Shown here piece by piece: positions 11,541 through 22,900 of a stretch of DNA of 64,000 nt. The stretch is taken from contig NC_063274.1 in assembly GCF_910591885.1 (NCBI RefSeq), positions 10,273,725 to 10,337,724 on the forward strand, given 5' to 3'. The notes beneath the pieces were generated by a model. It was given only the letters and a program-made list of their open reading frames with translations, ran no database searches and was not told where the DNA came from. This DNA is from Bombus terrestris. Taxonomy: Eukaryota > Arthropoda > Insecta > Hymenoptera > Apidae. Both the position numbers and the translations under genes were made by a program. Position 1 is the first letter of the stretch; each line of letters begins with the position of its first letter.

Positions 11541-13600
11541 CGATACTTAGGCGCGCGTATCCTTGCTTTTACCCATCCTTCCATCCCAATTAGTCTTCGA
11601 ACCACTTTTACCGCGGCGCAAGAAGAGTCGCGGAGGAACTGCATACCTGCAGTAGTTTCGAATAAATTTCTCGGCGTCACGTCGCAGCCAAGTTGCGGTT
11701 TCGTACGCAGTGAACTTTCTGGGAAAGATGTATGTATATTGTATACCTCCCTCTGGTGGAATCCGTCGACGGGACCGAAGTAATGGAAATAGCGAAGCGG
11801 TAGTGGTCTGCACCGTAGATACGTGCAGGAGATGGCGGTATCTGACGAGACGCAGCCTCGGGTCTCAAGCGTGAGGCTTAACCATGGCGGAAGTGCCGCG
11901 AGATTCTCTCGGAGGAAAAAGAAAACGTCGACTTACGCACACGATATCGGGTTCCTAGCACGCTCCATGTATTTTTGAATCGAACTCCCTGGCTACGTGA
12001 TCCAACACGATCTATCGTTCCGCCCTATCAACCATTTGCTTCGAGAATACCAGCATTCCACCGATTGCTTGCTGATGGTGATCGTGTATTTTTTTTGACA
12101 ATCGACCACCGGTCTGATTTGTTGTGGCTACGGACAGCCAAGAAATTCACTTTTCGACCCCGGCATTTAGATACGGCTCTGTGGTAACCTGTGTCTGCTC
12201 GTTTGGTTACATTGGAGAAGCTTGACGGTTATGGTCTTGTAGGGGGAACATGAGATGTGCAAAGAGCGAAGGAAATGTTACAAGCGAATGGTATTCTCGC
12301 TGGTGCTTGGAAATTATGATCTGTTTTATGATAAGTTGTTTAAGCAAGGGTTATTGAGCTATCGATCGTGTGCTTTAAATTTTGATGAAGATTTCGGTTG
12401 TTTGTAACGAAACGAAAACAACTTCCAAATAATTCCTAGAAATATTAATTCTCTGTGATGTCAAATACATGAGTGTACATTCACTTGAATCTATATAGTT
12501 CCGGCTATATTTTAATGTCTAGGAACGTATCAAGCAGAAATATATATATATTTTATATACTAAAACTGGAACAACTACGAAGTATGTCGAGTTCAATTGA
12601 ATATAGAACGTCAGGATTTTAAAAATACTCCGAGTCGGACTACGACTTTTAACCTCTTGGGAGATATTCGAACGCGTGTGCATTTAGTTCTTCTTTAACT
12701 CAAGCATAATTTAAGAAGCTACAAAAATACAACAACTACGTATCTTCCCCTGGAATTTTAAATAATCATAAAATTAAACATCGCCAGCATCTTCGGACCG
12801 GTCACGACGTTTCAAAGCGAATAAGTATCTTTTAACTTCAATAACCATAAAATAAATCATGATTTGAGGCGTTAATAAAGCTACAATCTCTACTTGCAGC
12901 GCCATTCCAAACACCTGCAATCACCAATGAATATCTAACCTAGAAATCCAACGAGAACCAGAAAGAAATAGAGAAAGTTCGAACCGCGATGCATCGAAGT
13001 TCGCCAGACGATGAAACCGGACGTCAGGGCACGAGTGTCGATCGCCATTGTGGGAACGAAGTTGCAACACGCCGCTTCCATCAAACCACGAATCTCTTTC
13101 TTTCTCTGGTTCTCTATGCCTGGTATGTTTCGTCAGCGAGGCTCAGGCCGTCGATGTCAGTCGGATACGAAAGCGCCCTGGTGTTTCAGAGAGGCAAGAT
13201 GACTGCCGGAAAAAATTAGAATACAGCCGGGCGTGTCCGGTAATACTTCCAGCTGAACTACAATGAACCGATGTACCCTGCAAAGCGATTGCTACACGGA
13301 AATAAGCGTATATGCTGGCTGTACCGGCTACACGTATGATAAATAAGGGGAGAGGAACCATTCCTCGGCCTTCTTTCTTTATTTGCCCCGCTCTTTACCG
13401 CTCCCTCCACCTTCTGGAACATCGCGCGGATCGTTCCTGCGATTGTTCCTACGAGAGAAACTCGCTGCTTGCCGTAACAACCGCTGGTCAACGATTGTGC
13501 AACCGCGATCTATCGTTTCTTCGTGAAATATGCGCAGAATGCTTGTATAGTTTTCGTATCAACAGATTATCCCAAATTGAACGAGTAAAATAATTTCTAT
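11541..13600. other. CpG-rich gene-free block
   Basis: A mixed region with CpG-rich parts at 11560-12200 and 12980-13560 separated by AT-rich sequence. Overlapping open frames of 60-93 codons occur on both strands without recognised similarity. On the minus strand an ATG at 11966-11968 is followed by 32 open bases and a good donor (GTGC|GTAAGT, exon end 11937). An acceptor-like CTCTACTTGCAG ends at about 12900, but all frames close soon after it. Confidence 0.45.
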
Positions 13601-15040
13601 AGTCCTATTATTTTTGTTCGTCTCTGTATCATTATATTTTATTATTAAGGAAACTTGCGAAAAGGTCGTTCAATCGTCGAGTATCGTTTCACAGCGGTTT
13701 TATTATATGTTATCGGAAATTACAGTTAAAAATTATTTCTCGTTTCGCTTCTACATTTGTGCCACTTCTATGTACTTCTACTGTTCTGATTTTTTAATAA
13801 TCAAGAGTCGCAATTATAGCTTCCGAGTAGAGCCAAACTTCTTATCATTCTCTGGATGTAATTTCTGAGACCAAGCCGTTTAAGCAGGACAAATTATAAT
13901 TCAGAAAGTTGAAAATCTCGTTTCATCTATTATCGACTTTGTTGATTCTCCAGGGGAAACATTAATTTCTCTCGAGCATAACTTATATTGCGTTAATTTT
14001 CGTTAATTTCGTTATTTCGATATTTCGTTAATTTTCTTATAGCAAGCTACTATCACTTATATATGCAGCAATTATTTAATCGTAACATTTTCACAAAATG
14101 AATTCCAATAAGCTTTGCAAAATTTCAAACATGAAACTGGTCTAAGAAGGACTACAATTTAGAAAACTATTAACTACTCAGCGTAAACTTAACACTTTGA
14201 CAATATTTTTAACAACTTCTTTTTAAAAATCCTGGAAACCACAATTGTACCTCGTTTCTCACCAAGAAGAGATCTGCTCTGTAAATGTTTGTGTTGTCTA
14301 GTCCCGAGGTAAAATCGATTAAGTCTTTTATCAGAGAAGCACCTATCGATCCGAGAACAGAGTTTCGTTCAAACATCTTGGTTAAGATATTCTTTTATCT
14401 TTCCTTTATACTTTCTCCGAAGTTTTTAGTAGGTACACAGATCGTGTAAATGCCAATTTTGTCAGAAACCGTGCGATCACGATGCTACTTTCTTCATGGT
14501 ATTTCATTCTCCACCTTATTTTGTTATTCTTTTCTCCATCAGTCTCCGTTGAATAATACATGGCCGGAAGGTCCGACCGAGCTGTAATTCATTTATCAAA
14601 GTAATAAATCAAAATATGGTTTCCGAATTATTAATAGCTTCCACATTTCTGGTATAAGTACGATTCACCAGAACGCGGATAAAATGCGAAGAGCGACTTT
14701 CTCGCGCTTCCTCGAAACGCATTTCGTTTCTTGACACCATGAACGTGACTCAATTATACAAAATTTATGATCTTTCGCTTATGAGCAGGCACGAGCAAAA
14801 AATATATTTATAGCAATTATTGATTGTAATTAATTTAATTAGTCATCGTATAATAAAGTTGGAAATGCTTTTACTCATTAAGGATCTAGAAATAATTTTC
14901 CATATTTATTTAAATTTCATAAAATTGTAAAATCGAAGTGGAAGAAAAATAGTGACGAAAGAACATTAAACAAGTCCTTGGGATTAGATAGACTTTTAGC
15001 TAGCTTTTAACTCCTAGATAGATTAGAAAATAAAAGTCCA
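13601..15040. other. AT-rich gene-free stretch
   Basis: AT-rich sequence with no gene. 13988-14038 contains several imperfect copies of a TTTCGTTAA-like word in tandem. One 84-codon frame starts at 13614, but it is AT-rich, has no splice context and has no recognised similarity. Confidence 0.5.
13988..14038. repeat. Imperfect TTTCGTTAA tandem repeat
   Basis: Four or five degenerate copies of a 9-11 base word containing TTTCGTTA stand side by side. It is typical slippage-derived intronic sequence. Confidence 0.55.
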
Positions 15041-15044
15041 TGAT

Positions 15045-15195
15045 GTGTATTTTCTTTATTTCTTTCTTCTCTTTTTTCCTTATTCTTCCCTTTCTTTTTC
15101 CTTCTTTCAATCCTTTTTTCTACACCATTTTTTTCAATTTTTTCCCCTCTATCTTTCATTCTTTTTCATTTGTCTTGTCTACCTTTTCGATACTG
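15045..15195. repeat. 150-bp polypyrimidine tract
   Basis: About 150 bases almost free of purines on the plus strand, made of TTTCTT, TTCC and CCTTT words. It ends a few bases before TGCTTCTGCAG at about 15206, so it could act as a splice acceptor tract, but no frame behind it leads to a donor. The open frames here (Phe/Ser-rich) are an artefact of the composition. Confidence 0.75.
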
Positions 15196-15280
15196 CTTCT
15201 GCAGAATTTCTTCGCGAGAAGTTTCTTCGCGTAAAATTTCATAAAAAAATGAATATCTTTGAACAACGATCAGGATAATA

Positions 15281-16190
15281 TTGCGTCTGTTCTAGCGAAC
15301 CCGTTACCGTATCCTTATTTAATGCAGCGTTCGGTGTCGGTTCTCCGTGTACGAGTTTTCCCTTGGAAATTGCACGCAAACGGCGCGCGAGGAGGGCGCA
15401 TGATCAATAATTTTCACGTATACCGACGTTTTTATCTGCGGGAATAATTCAAACGTGCACGTCGACAACTCTGTGTATTAAACGCGTGCACCACACACGA
15501 GCGTCGAACGCGACGTTACCAAGAAAAATGAACCTTTAAGCGGGCCGCAATCGTACCCGTTTTTATTCCCGTTTATCAACGTTGCGCGATACGTCACACG
15601 TTGACATTGTAGTTGCTCGCTTATCGCGTTGTTGCGATTCAACTTCTCGTTTTGCAGTTCCATTTCGCGTTATTTTCTGGCACCGCGTGTGCGTTGTCGA
15701 GTATCGATGGGTCAATTGTGTTAACGTAAAACTGCATCGCAACAACCTAGTATACCGATGATAGTTGCTGGCATGACGTTTATCTCTTCGTTCGTATCGA
15801 AGTGACACAAAGGCATGAAAGAGAGGCTGCAAATATCGATGAACGTTATGATAAAATCCCACTAATAGAACGAATCCACTTTTTTATTTATTTTTCGGTT
15901 ATAGAAGATTAGTTTAACCGCGACATGATACGTATTAGAACGTTATGCTTTCTGTCGTAAAAATCGATTTAATGAATTTTCATCGCGAAATATCGGAATA
16001 CGAAACACTTGTAGCAAAGATTATCAAACAATTATTAAATAATTTATTAGTTATTAAGAAGAAAGTGATAACAAATTCTATTTAAATATCACAGAATCAT
16101 CCTTTAATCCAACGTCTGCTAACCACAGATACATATTAACTACGTTAAAATAATAAAAGAAGTTTCTTCAAAGCTATTCCAGCATCCCCG
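15281..16190. other. Gene-free stretch, CpG-rich then AT-rich
   Basis: 15281-15860 is CpG-rich with antisense-overlapping frames of 60-99 codons and no recognised protein. 15861-16190 is AT-rich with nothing noted. Confidence 0.5.
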
Positions 16191-16673
16191 CAGTGTTTCA
16201 ACAGACCCCACGCAGTCAATTAATTTTGAATCCCGAGCATAACCGTAAAATTCGCCTGGCGACTGCCCATCAAGATCCCTCGCGTCCCCTTGGAGGGTGC
16301 GATATCCCGCATTATCGCTTCGTTAGTCGTTGAATGAATCATTAAACGAAATGGTCCGCGGGTAGGCCGCCTCTGAGACTACTTTCGATCGATCCGATAA
16401 ACAAAGCGTTTGCCACGTGTCCTTTGTGCGTCGGGGCGTCGTGATTAAGCCCCAGTCAGCCCCGTGATGAAAAGGGCGACGGAATTTTTCACGCCGCGAA
16501 AACGAGAGTGGGCCGTTCTCGCGTTCTTTCGGTCAGCCCCAGTGAGTCCCATCGAGTTCTCCTCTTCACCTGGCACACCTCTTTAAGACGTTCTCTTCCC
16601 GTGGCCTGTAGGCGCGTCATCAATAACGTCCTTTCCATTCTCTCGCTAGCTCGAGGGCGAGAGAAGCACCGAC
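16191..16673 (+). other. Possible plus-strand 5' exon ending in a consensus donor
   Basis: A CpG-rich block ends at a consensus donor, GAC|GTAAGT, with the intron starting at 16674. No strong acceptor marks a left edge, so the exon start is undefined and the left coordinate is simply where the CpG-rich block begins. A promoter-proximal untranslated exon is one reading. The last part of the exon contains a perfect 9-bp hairpin. It lies on the same strand and about 2.1 kb upstream of the better exon at 18739-18804, so the two could belong to one transcript. The region also carries long frames on the minus strand that I judge to be chance. Confidence 0.2.
16638..16665 (+). other. 9-bp perfect hairpin next to a splice donor
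   Basis: TTCTCTCGC at 16638-16646 is the exact reverse complement of GCGAGAGAA at 16657-16665, separated by a 10-base loop containing CTAGCTCGAG. The hairpin ends eight bases before the donor GAC|GTAAGT. It may influence use of that donor, but this is inference. Confidence 0.6.
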
Positions 16674-16727
16674 GTAAGTAGGAGAGGCTAGCTCGAACCA
16701 AGAGAAAGGCACGACAGAGAAAGGAAT

Positions 16728-16742
16728 AAAAAAAAAAAAAAA
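16728..16742. repeat. A15 homopolymer
   Basis: Fifteen consecutive A residues inside a purine-rich stretch. Confidence 0.9.
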
Positions 16743-16967
16743 GAAAAGAACGGAGAAGTCTGGCGTGGTGCTGGTTTTTCGTAGGGAAGAAAGGGTGGGC
16801 TTGATCGCCGGGCATTATCTTCCTAAATTGCCCTGGCGCACCAATATCCGCATAAAGGCTGCACCAACCAACCCCAACGTCTCCGGGTTCAATCTCTTGT
16901 GTACCGAGGCAAAAGTGTCGAACCGGCTGGCGCGCTCTTCGAGAACGAGCTTCTCGCACCCTCCTCG

Positions 16968-16985
16968 TTATTATTATTATTATTA
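16968..16985. repeat. (TTA)6 microsatellite
   Basis: Six TTA units with CG-containing flanks on both sides. Confidence 0.95.
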
Positions 16986-17525
16986 ACGCTACTTCTCATC
17001 TGCGTCCCGTGGACGTTCCTGAGGTGCGTTACAGAGTTCAATTCAACCCCTGGCGAAGTTGTCTGGTCTTGGACCTCCAACTAATCCTTATGTTTTCCTT
17101 ATGTTCGTTGTACCGTGACGAGCACATAGTGTTTGATATTGATAATTTGGGACTTGAAATCATTTGGGATTAATGATGTGTGTTGAGTATCTGGCCTAGC
17201 GAATGGAAGATTGGAACTTCAATGTTTTATTGCAATTAAGTTCTTAATAGCATTCTGAATAACACGTATGAATGCAAATACATATGATTTACCTATACGT
17301 GTCACTTTGTGGATAAGTGGTTAATGTTCACATCAACGTTACACTTAATTTAAGATACGCAACAATTTGAGAAAAATAGTGAAAAGTTTCATCAAAAACG
17401 ATCAATTGATAAAGTGTGTATATAAATATGATTGGATTAATGATTAACAAAGTCGACTATTCTTAGAATCTCGTTTCGTAAGTTGTTCGTTAACGAGACA
17501 CCACGTGTGCTTTTACCGATCAACT

Positions 17526-17539
17526 CGCGCGTACGCGCG
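17526..17539. other. 14-bp CpG palindrome
   Basis: CGCGCGTACGCGCG is a perfect reverse-complement palindrome with six CpG sites. Such runs are unusual in a genome this AT-rich; no known binding site is assigned. Confidence 0.6.
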
Positions 17540-18426
17540 TGCAACCAGTCGATCCAATCTAATGCAAGTAGTTTTTTCCGCTTCGCTGTTCGCTCGGCGA
17601 GTCACGCGCGGAAGTACACCATTAACCTGTCGGTGACTTATGGACAGATCACACATAATAGCGCGTTGATACACAGGGGTCACGTGGTGTAATAATACGG
17701 AGAAAGGCCCGCAGGCATGCATTAAAATAGTCTAATCTGGCGTCGATGCACGCATGCCCTGCTACGAGCCGGTAATTATTGTATTCCGAGAAGGTCTTCG
17801 CAAAGTGGATAATGACTGGTAAACTTCATTGGCTCCTCGAACCTGTTAAACGCCGGCTGAGAAAATCGTTTTCTCGCTTAACAAGAATTTTCGCTCTTAT
17901 CTAGCAGTGAGCGGCTCTTTCAATAAGACCAAGGAAAAGAAAAACGTTATCTTGATTTTATATCTTATATCTTGGTGGAAATTTAATTAAATATAAAACG
18001 AAGGAAAATGTAATTTTCTACCGTACGTATCTGGAATATTATATGCGTTATCTAACGATGAAGTTATTTTAAATTTGTACTGAATTCAAGTCATGTTACA
18101 GTGTTAAGATTCAATATGACGTTCAGCAAAATCATCGTTTTGTGTTTCAACGTTTAATATGTCGAAACAAATATTTTATCATGCCGTGTTAATATTACAA
18201 GTTTTTAGTTTAACTTATTAAGGTCGCACTTAATATTACGAAGCACTTTACTTGGAAACATTTTGCCTCTTGATGTAGAAATATCTCACTGTAGCTTATT
18301 CCTTGCTTAGTAGATTATGCTAACTAGTGTTTTAAAGCAAGTCCAAAAAACTACACGTGTGCTTGTACAAAATATGCATACGAAGAATAAGGTTTAAGAT
18401 TAAGTATGTTAAAGAAAACTCTCCGA

Positions 18427-18658
18427 GTTAATATAACAAAATAAACTTTAACATTTTACCATTGAATTACGAATTCAGCTTATACATATTCATTGAATTA
18501 ATAAAATAAATCATTCAACATTACTACCTTCGTACAAGCTAATATTAAGTATAAAAAATATTAAAACTAGACCTTAATATCTTCCCATGTATTTTTCATG
18601 TTATAAACGTAATTAATATTCATTGAATTAACAAAACAAGCTTTTCAACGTAGCTATT
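18427..18658. repeat. Three diverged copies of a 34-base motif
   Basis: Copies at 18427-18460, 18495-18528 and 18625-18658 share the order AATTAA, AAAATAAA, TTCAAC, TTACTACC with substitutions and no large gaps. The second and third copies also share flanking ATATTCATTG. This is an old dispersed duplication just upstream of the exon candidate. Confidence 0.55.
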
Positions 18659-18708
18659 TTCATCTTACATATAGCAATATTTCACGCTTCCCGCAACAAA
18701 TCAATTTG

Positions 18709-18744
18709 CTAATTACACTTTTCTTTCTCTGCTTACAGGTAAGA
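18709..18744 (+). promoter_or_regulatory. Recursive-type splice site: branch point, pyrimidine tract, AG|GTAAG
   Basis: CTAAT at 18709-18713 fits the insect branch-point consensus. It lies about 26 bases before the acceptor, the usual spacing. Between them is CTTTTCTTTCTCTGCTTACAG, nearly all pyrimidine. The acceptor AG (18737-18738) is followed immediately by GTAAGAATT, a good donor. An acceptor fused to a donor is the signature of insect recursive splicing (ratchet points), by which very long introns are removed in steps. Splicing an upstream exon to this point would recreate a 5' splice site. The sequence match is seen directly; use in vivo is inferred. Confidence 0.5.
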
Positions 18745-18804
18745 ATTAGCAACCCTACATCAATACCAACGACTCGTAGTCACAGGAAAAGCGAAGAGCA
18801 CATG
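18739..18804 (+). CDS. Candidate 66-nt cassette or recursive-splice exon, product unknown
   Basis: The interval lies between the strong acceptor at 18738 and a strong donor, ATG|GTGAGT, with the intron starting at 18805. It is 66 bases, a multiple of three. Read from its first base it is open for all 22 codons (starting Val-Arg-Ile-Ser, ending Lys-Ser-Glu-Glu-His-Met); the other two frames stop within three codons. That fits a phase-0, frame-preserving alternative exon. The peptide is hydrophilic, rich in Ser, Thr, Arg and Lys, and matches no domain I recognise. Because the exon opens with GTAAG, it may instead be skipped through recursive splicing, like the RS-exons described in long vertebrate genes. 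No other exon of the same gene could be identified. Confidence 0.4.
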
Positions 18805-20460
18805 GTGAGTACAGGCTCACTCTATCATCTGAACGATGATGTATAACCGGACGGTTCGTCAGCGATTATGAGGATCTATTCTTAACGAACGGTACTCACG
18901 ACCACCTTGTCAGCGTTTTTCCATGATCCCATTCCCGCGACGTGACTCTACTCGTTTAATATTCGTGTCTCGCGGTGAAGAGTTTTCCGGTCAGCCGAAG
19001 AAAGAGAGGAGGAAGCGTGAAATTCTATGAATTCGCAAAATTCTCCGCAGACGCCGTAGCAAATGCTCGAAATCCGTTTCTGATAGATGGTACACAGTGT
19101 ACAGCGTGTATTTCATTTCCTGTATTCAATGGAAATTCATGCGCCCTCGCTATATCATCCACGTGTTAGTCGCAGTAATATCTTTCTGCTTAAATGATAT
19201 ATTCCTGGCGGACCATTTGAGACCAACGCGATCGAATCGACTCGATCGAATCGGAACATAGCGTCCGTGGTTTTCGTTAATTGAAACATTAATTTTCATT
19301 TGGTCGGAAGTTTCCTTTCGATCTATCTCATGTACTTATGAATTTGTTAGAGCAAAGTATTTTACGCGTATCTCATTTTGCGCGATGGTATAGTCATTTA
19401 TAATTTTGCTTTTATCGTAAAAAAAGTACATTAATGTTCGCATGTCAAATACGACCTATATATCGTAGCACGTCCGTTCAGTATGCAGTTTAGTAACCCC
19501 ACCCCATTATTTTCTTACCTCTTTACTACATAATAAGAAGCCATTATGGAAGTATTTATATGCTAACCGATAGGGGGGTTATAGCGCTGACAACATTCAT
19601 TACTTCCCATCTCGAGCCCCTTCATGTGTGCTATTTTTAATTCCATTACACGCTCATTATATTCAATGTTAATTACATTTCTCTTTTTACACTACATGTA
19701 ATACGCCGTCTCCGCCCCTCCCCGCGCTCATCGATTCTATAAATATTCTCATTTTTCCACCCTTCTCACCTGGCTTTATCCCGCTTCGAACGATCGAAGA
19801 AAACTTACATCGACGAATAAAGCCTCATTTTCGTGTTCCGTTCGATCGTTATCCTCGTAGGGACGTCGTTACAAGCGATTCAATTCGTTTTATCCGCGGA
19901 TCTGGAGTCGTGTTCAAGCCATCGACTTCTCGTCGTTTCAGAAATTGAATGCACGATAAATGCGAACGGGAGAACGGGAATATGGAATTTCAGGGAATAC
20001 GCGCGACGTTCTGTAATGGCGCGCGAAACGTCGATCCCTCGGTCGTGCGACTCCGGTGAACGATAATAATTAAGGTAAAAACGGGACGGTTTACTGACTG
20101 TTGGTGAGGGCTAACCACGCGGCTGATTACTATAGTTAGAAGGACATCAAGAGCGGCGGTTTTCATGCGAGGGAACAACGTAAATAACGCTAAGTCGGTC
20201 TCCATCGACGGTTTCTTTCCTGCGGGAGCCAGGCGCGAAAGCTGTCGAGGATAGTAAACACCGGTGCGTATACATAAAACGAAAAACGAAAGCGGCCGTT
20301 TCGAGAAACTACTTTGTTTAAGAGCTATACTTTCATGGTCACGCGAACCTTTCAGCTACCACGGCTGTTTCCTTTCTCTAGACTCGAGTTTAAATTGTTC
20401 TACTGGCTGTTTCAAAATGGTCTGTGGTTCTGTGCTATTGGTTAACAGAAGTTGACAGAA
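18805..20460. other. Gene-free stretch, CpG-rich at both ends
   Basis: It would be intronic on the plus strand if the exon at 18739 is used. CpG-rich at 18820-19320 and 19700-20300. On the minus strand there are three fair donors preceded by short ATG-initiated frames (exon ends 19519, 19770 and 19809). They were not called because no transcript structure links them. A duplicated 11-mer, CGATCGAATCG, occurs at 19230-19240 and 19244-19254. Confidence 0.45.
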
Positions 20461-22020
20461 ATAGAATAATATTAATTAGTATTAATAGTATTAATAGAGT
20501 AGTATTAGTATACGACAGTCATCAATGGTCGATACTAGGATTTGAATCGATTTTCAGATATGGAAATTTTATGGATAATTCTATTTCATAATTACTTTTC
20601 CTATACAAATAATGCAATAAAGTTTCGTGTTTATGGTACACTTCTATGGCATGTCTAAAGGGTTCATCCATCAAACAGTAAAATACCATGTAAAGCTTTT
20701 GTTTTCGTAAGTAACTTTGAAACACCCTGTATGGGAATAGCAGTGAATAGATTTGTATTTTCAGTGAGGAAAATGATCGTTTTGGAATAAACTGTTCCTA
20801 GTTAAAACAAATTTATATAATATTTTACTGTAATCTTTATTCGTTAATAGATCATGAACTGCCGAGTAATTTCTAAACATATTAACAGAGCGTGTTATCA
20901 TTTCGACCTTAGTATGGAATAGTTTTTCTTTGTTACACACTAAAGCTCATAATATTTTTAATTATTTTCAACGAATCGCATATTCTGAACTCATAATGTT
21001 TTGATATTATACGTTACAGACGAAAAACTTTACATGCGTCATTGAGAAATTAAAGATAACATACCTGGGCTATCTTTTTGACGAGAAGTGTATGAACCTC
21101 GTTTGTTAGAAGATAATATTTACACGATATTATTCTTCGCTAAAGTTAATAAATTCGTTATAAATGCTTTCCGCTAAAAATTCAAGGAATTTATGGAAAC
21201 GTAGTGTTACAGGTTTGGTGAACATCTTACAATTAGCATATTCGTTTTTTGTTCAGCTTGTCGTTTGGGTTGTAGAGTTATAAAATTTCTTGCATTATTT
21301 ATACTGCTTGGCACTTGGTATACTGCTTAGCTTGGCTATAATGCATAGAACTAAATTATAGTGCGCCGAGTAATTAATCGCCAGATGAAGTAACTTTATT
21401 GCTCCGCATGATGTTACAACCTACGTGGCGATTTAACACTTGTAACAGGATGAATATAAAATCAGGCTGGTAGAATGCGAGAACAGTTAGCTTCTAGGTG
21501 ATGAAGAGCACGTGTTACTATTCTGTTCTAGTGAATACGGGAAATTTTCAATGAGGATCGGTAATTTTCCATTTATTGTACGATGCAAATGAATCTGAAT
21601 GAAGGATGACCAAACGCTCGTGTAAGCAAGTTTGTTCGTAATAAAAGAGATTTATTAATGTTCTAAGAATACGCAGCTTGATAGCGGATTGCTTAATCTT
21701 AATCGAGACTTTCATATCGAAATGCTGCTTACGCTGCGCAAACGACTTTGTGTCGAGAATAACATGCAGAGACTCGTTCATTTTATATTCTCACGTTTCG
21801 TTCCGATTATTATTAGTACAATAGCAGCGTAACAAGAGATCGAATGCTAAAGAGAAAAAAGTTAGACATAAAATTTATGCAATATTTCTTTCTTGACACT
21901 TATATTAACTATATACATAGAATCTAGCACGGAAATATTTTCAAAACATTATTCTAATTAGTTTCGTTATCGATCTTCTAGACACATATATGCGAGAACA
22001 ATCGAAAGCATCATCGTAAA
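20461..22020. other. AT-rich gene-free stretch with one transposon end
   Basis: AT-rich throughout. The outer end of a CAGGGTGT-type repeat lies near 20715-20730. The 67-codon minus-strand frame behind it, starting close to that end, has no recognised similarity. Nothing else is supported. Confidence 0.5.
20715..20730 (-). mobile_element. Single CAGGGTGT-type terminus
   Basis: GAAACACCCTGTATG on the plus strand is the reverse complement of CATACAGGGTGTTTC. The first nine bases inside the TA match the termini of the element at 35312-35662. No partner end was found within a few hundred bases to the left, so this is a truncated copy or a chance match. Confidence 0.3.
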
Positions 22021-22900
22021 TAGCAATTTCGAACGTACGACGCGAAAGTTACATGGATTGCAGTTTTGCAGGCTGTCGACGCGGAAATAGGGGGTGCAGG
22101 TGCACGCGGCGTCGTATCCGAGAATCGTCGAAAGGTGAACAATGTTTGGAAGTTAGAATGTTACGAGGAAGAATGTGTATGTACAAAAGAGTGTTACGAT
22201 AGAAGCAGGAGGCAGAGGGGTGAGATATATAAAACGCTAAGGGAAGTTGGAAAGAGGTACGAAAAGTGACGAAGAAATGTGCGAGAAGGGAAGGCAGAGA
22301 GCAAGAAAAAAGCAAGGAAATTTAGAAGAGGACTAAAGGGGAACAAATGATGGGGGTGGGGAGGGAAAAAGAAGAGAAAAAGAGAAGGAACAAGGAAAAG
22401 AAAAGCGAACGGAAACAGAGGGATGAAAGAAAGGGATTTCAAGTGGGAAAAAGGAAAGAAATAGGAAAAGAGCAGGACAAAAGGATGAAAGGGGGGAATA
22501 GAGAGAACTTTGTCGACAACTATCGCTGGCTCGAAGCCCTGCAGGCACTGGGGAAATATGCGCTGTGATCGGAACGTGTATTGTATATCAGCGTAAAAAT
22601 CGCACGACAGAGATGCCGAATCGATTCCCGCGGAACAAATCACGCTCTCTCCTAGGTTCGTTTCTTGCTCTTGCACGGAGGTGTCTCGCGAAAGGGAGAA
22701 TTGATTTCACCCCGGTCGTGTCACTCGATATTCGCGATAAACGCCGCGAGAATACTTTATCTAACGAGCGCTGTGATCCTTCTCGATCTAAAGAAAGAGA
22801 GAAAAGCAAGAGGAAAACTTTGTACGTAGTTGGTGTATATACGGATTACTCGAGTTACTTAAATTCGAGTTTGCGTTCGAATAAATGGAGTTACATGACT
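22021..22900. other. Gene-free block dominated by strand-asymmetric purines
   Basis: CpG-rich edges flank a long polypurine tract. The 160-codon and 71-codon minus-strand frames here are Phe/Pro/Leu/Ser-rich translations of the pyrimidine strand and are not credible proteins. A minus-strand acceptor-like sequence (CCAACTTCCCTTAG) occurs near 22240 without a following donor. Confidence 0.55.
22261..22510. repeat. 250-bp polypurine tract
   Basis: About 250 bases with very few pyrimidines on the plus strand (GGAAAG, AGAAGG, GGGGAGGG words), including a G-rich core, GGGGGTGGGGAGGG, near 22350. Such tracts can form triplex DNA and are common in insect introns; no gene is implied. Confidence 0.75.

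Larger units (their letters stand above)
16674..17100. other. CpG-rich gene-free stretch with simple repeats
   Basis: Downstream of the donor at 16674. It holds an A15 run (16728-16742) and a (TTA)6 microsatellite (16968-16985). Frames of 60-73 codons overlap on both strands, and none is recognised. Confidence 0.5.
17101..18700. other. Gene-free stretch, mostly AT-rich
   Basis: 17101-17460 and 17940-18700 are AT-rich; 17480-17900 is CpG-rich and includes a 14-base perfect palindrome, CGCGCGTACGCGCG, at 17526-17539. The last 270 bases contain three diverged copies of a 34-base motif. It would be intronic if the exon at 18739 is real. Confidence 0.5.

Noticed and set aside
11937..11968. Minus-strand ATG followed by 11 codons and a GTAAGT donor
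   Set aside because: Start plus donor alone occurs by chance at this window size; no promoter and no partner exon were seen.
16489..16959. 156-codon minus-strand frame
   Set aside because: It includes a Phe run from the A15 homopolymer, Arg-rich CpG sequence, no recognised similarity and antisense frames over the same bases.
19519..19828. Three minus-strand donors (19518, 19769, 19808) preceded by short ATG frames
   Set aside because: They compete with each other, no acceptor or shared transcript is visible, and the frames are under ten codons.
22194..22676. 160-codon minus-strand frame, the longest in the window
   Set aside because: It is the translation of a polypyrimidine strand (Phe, Pro, Ser, Leu runs) with no ATG-led, domain-like content.
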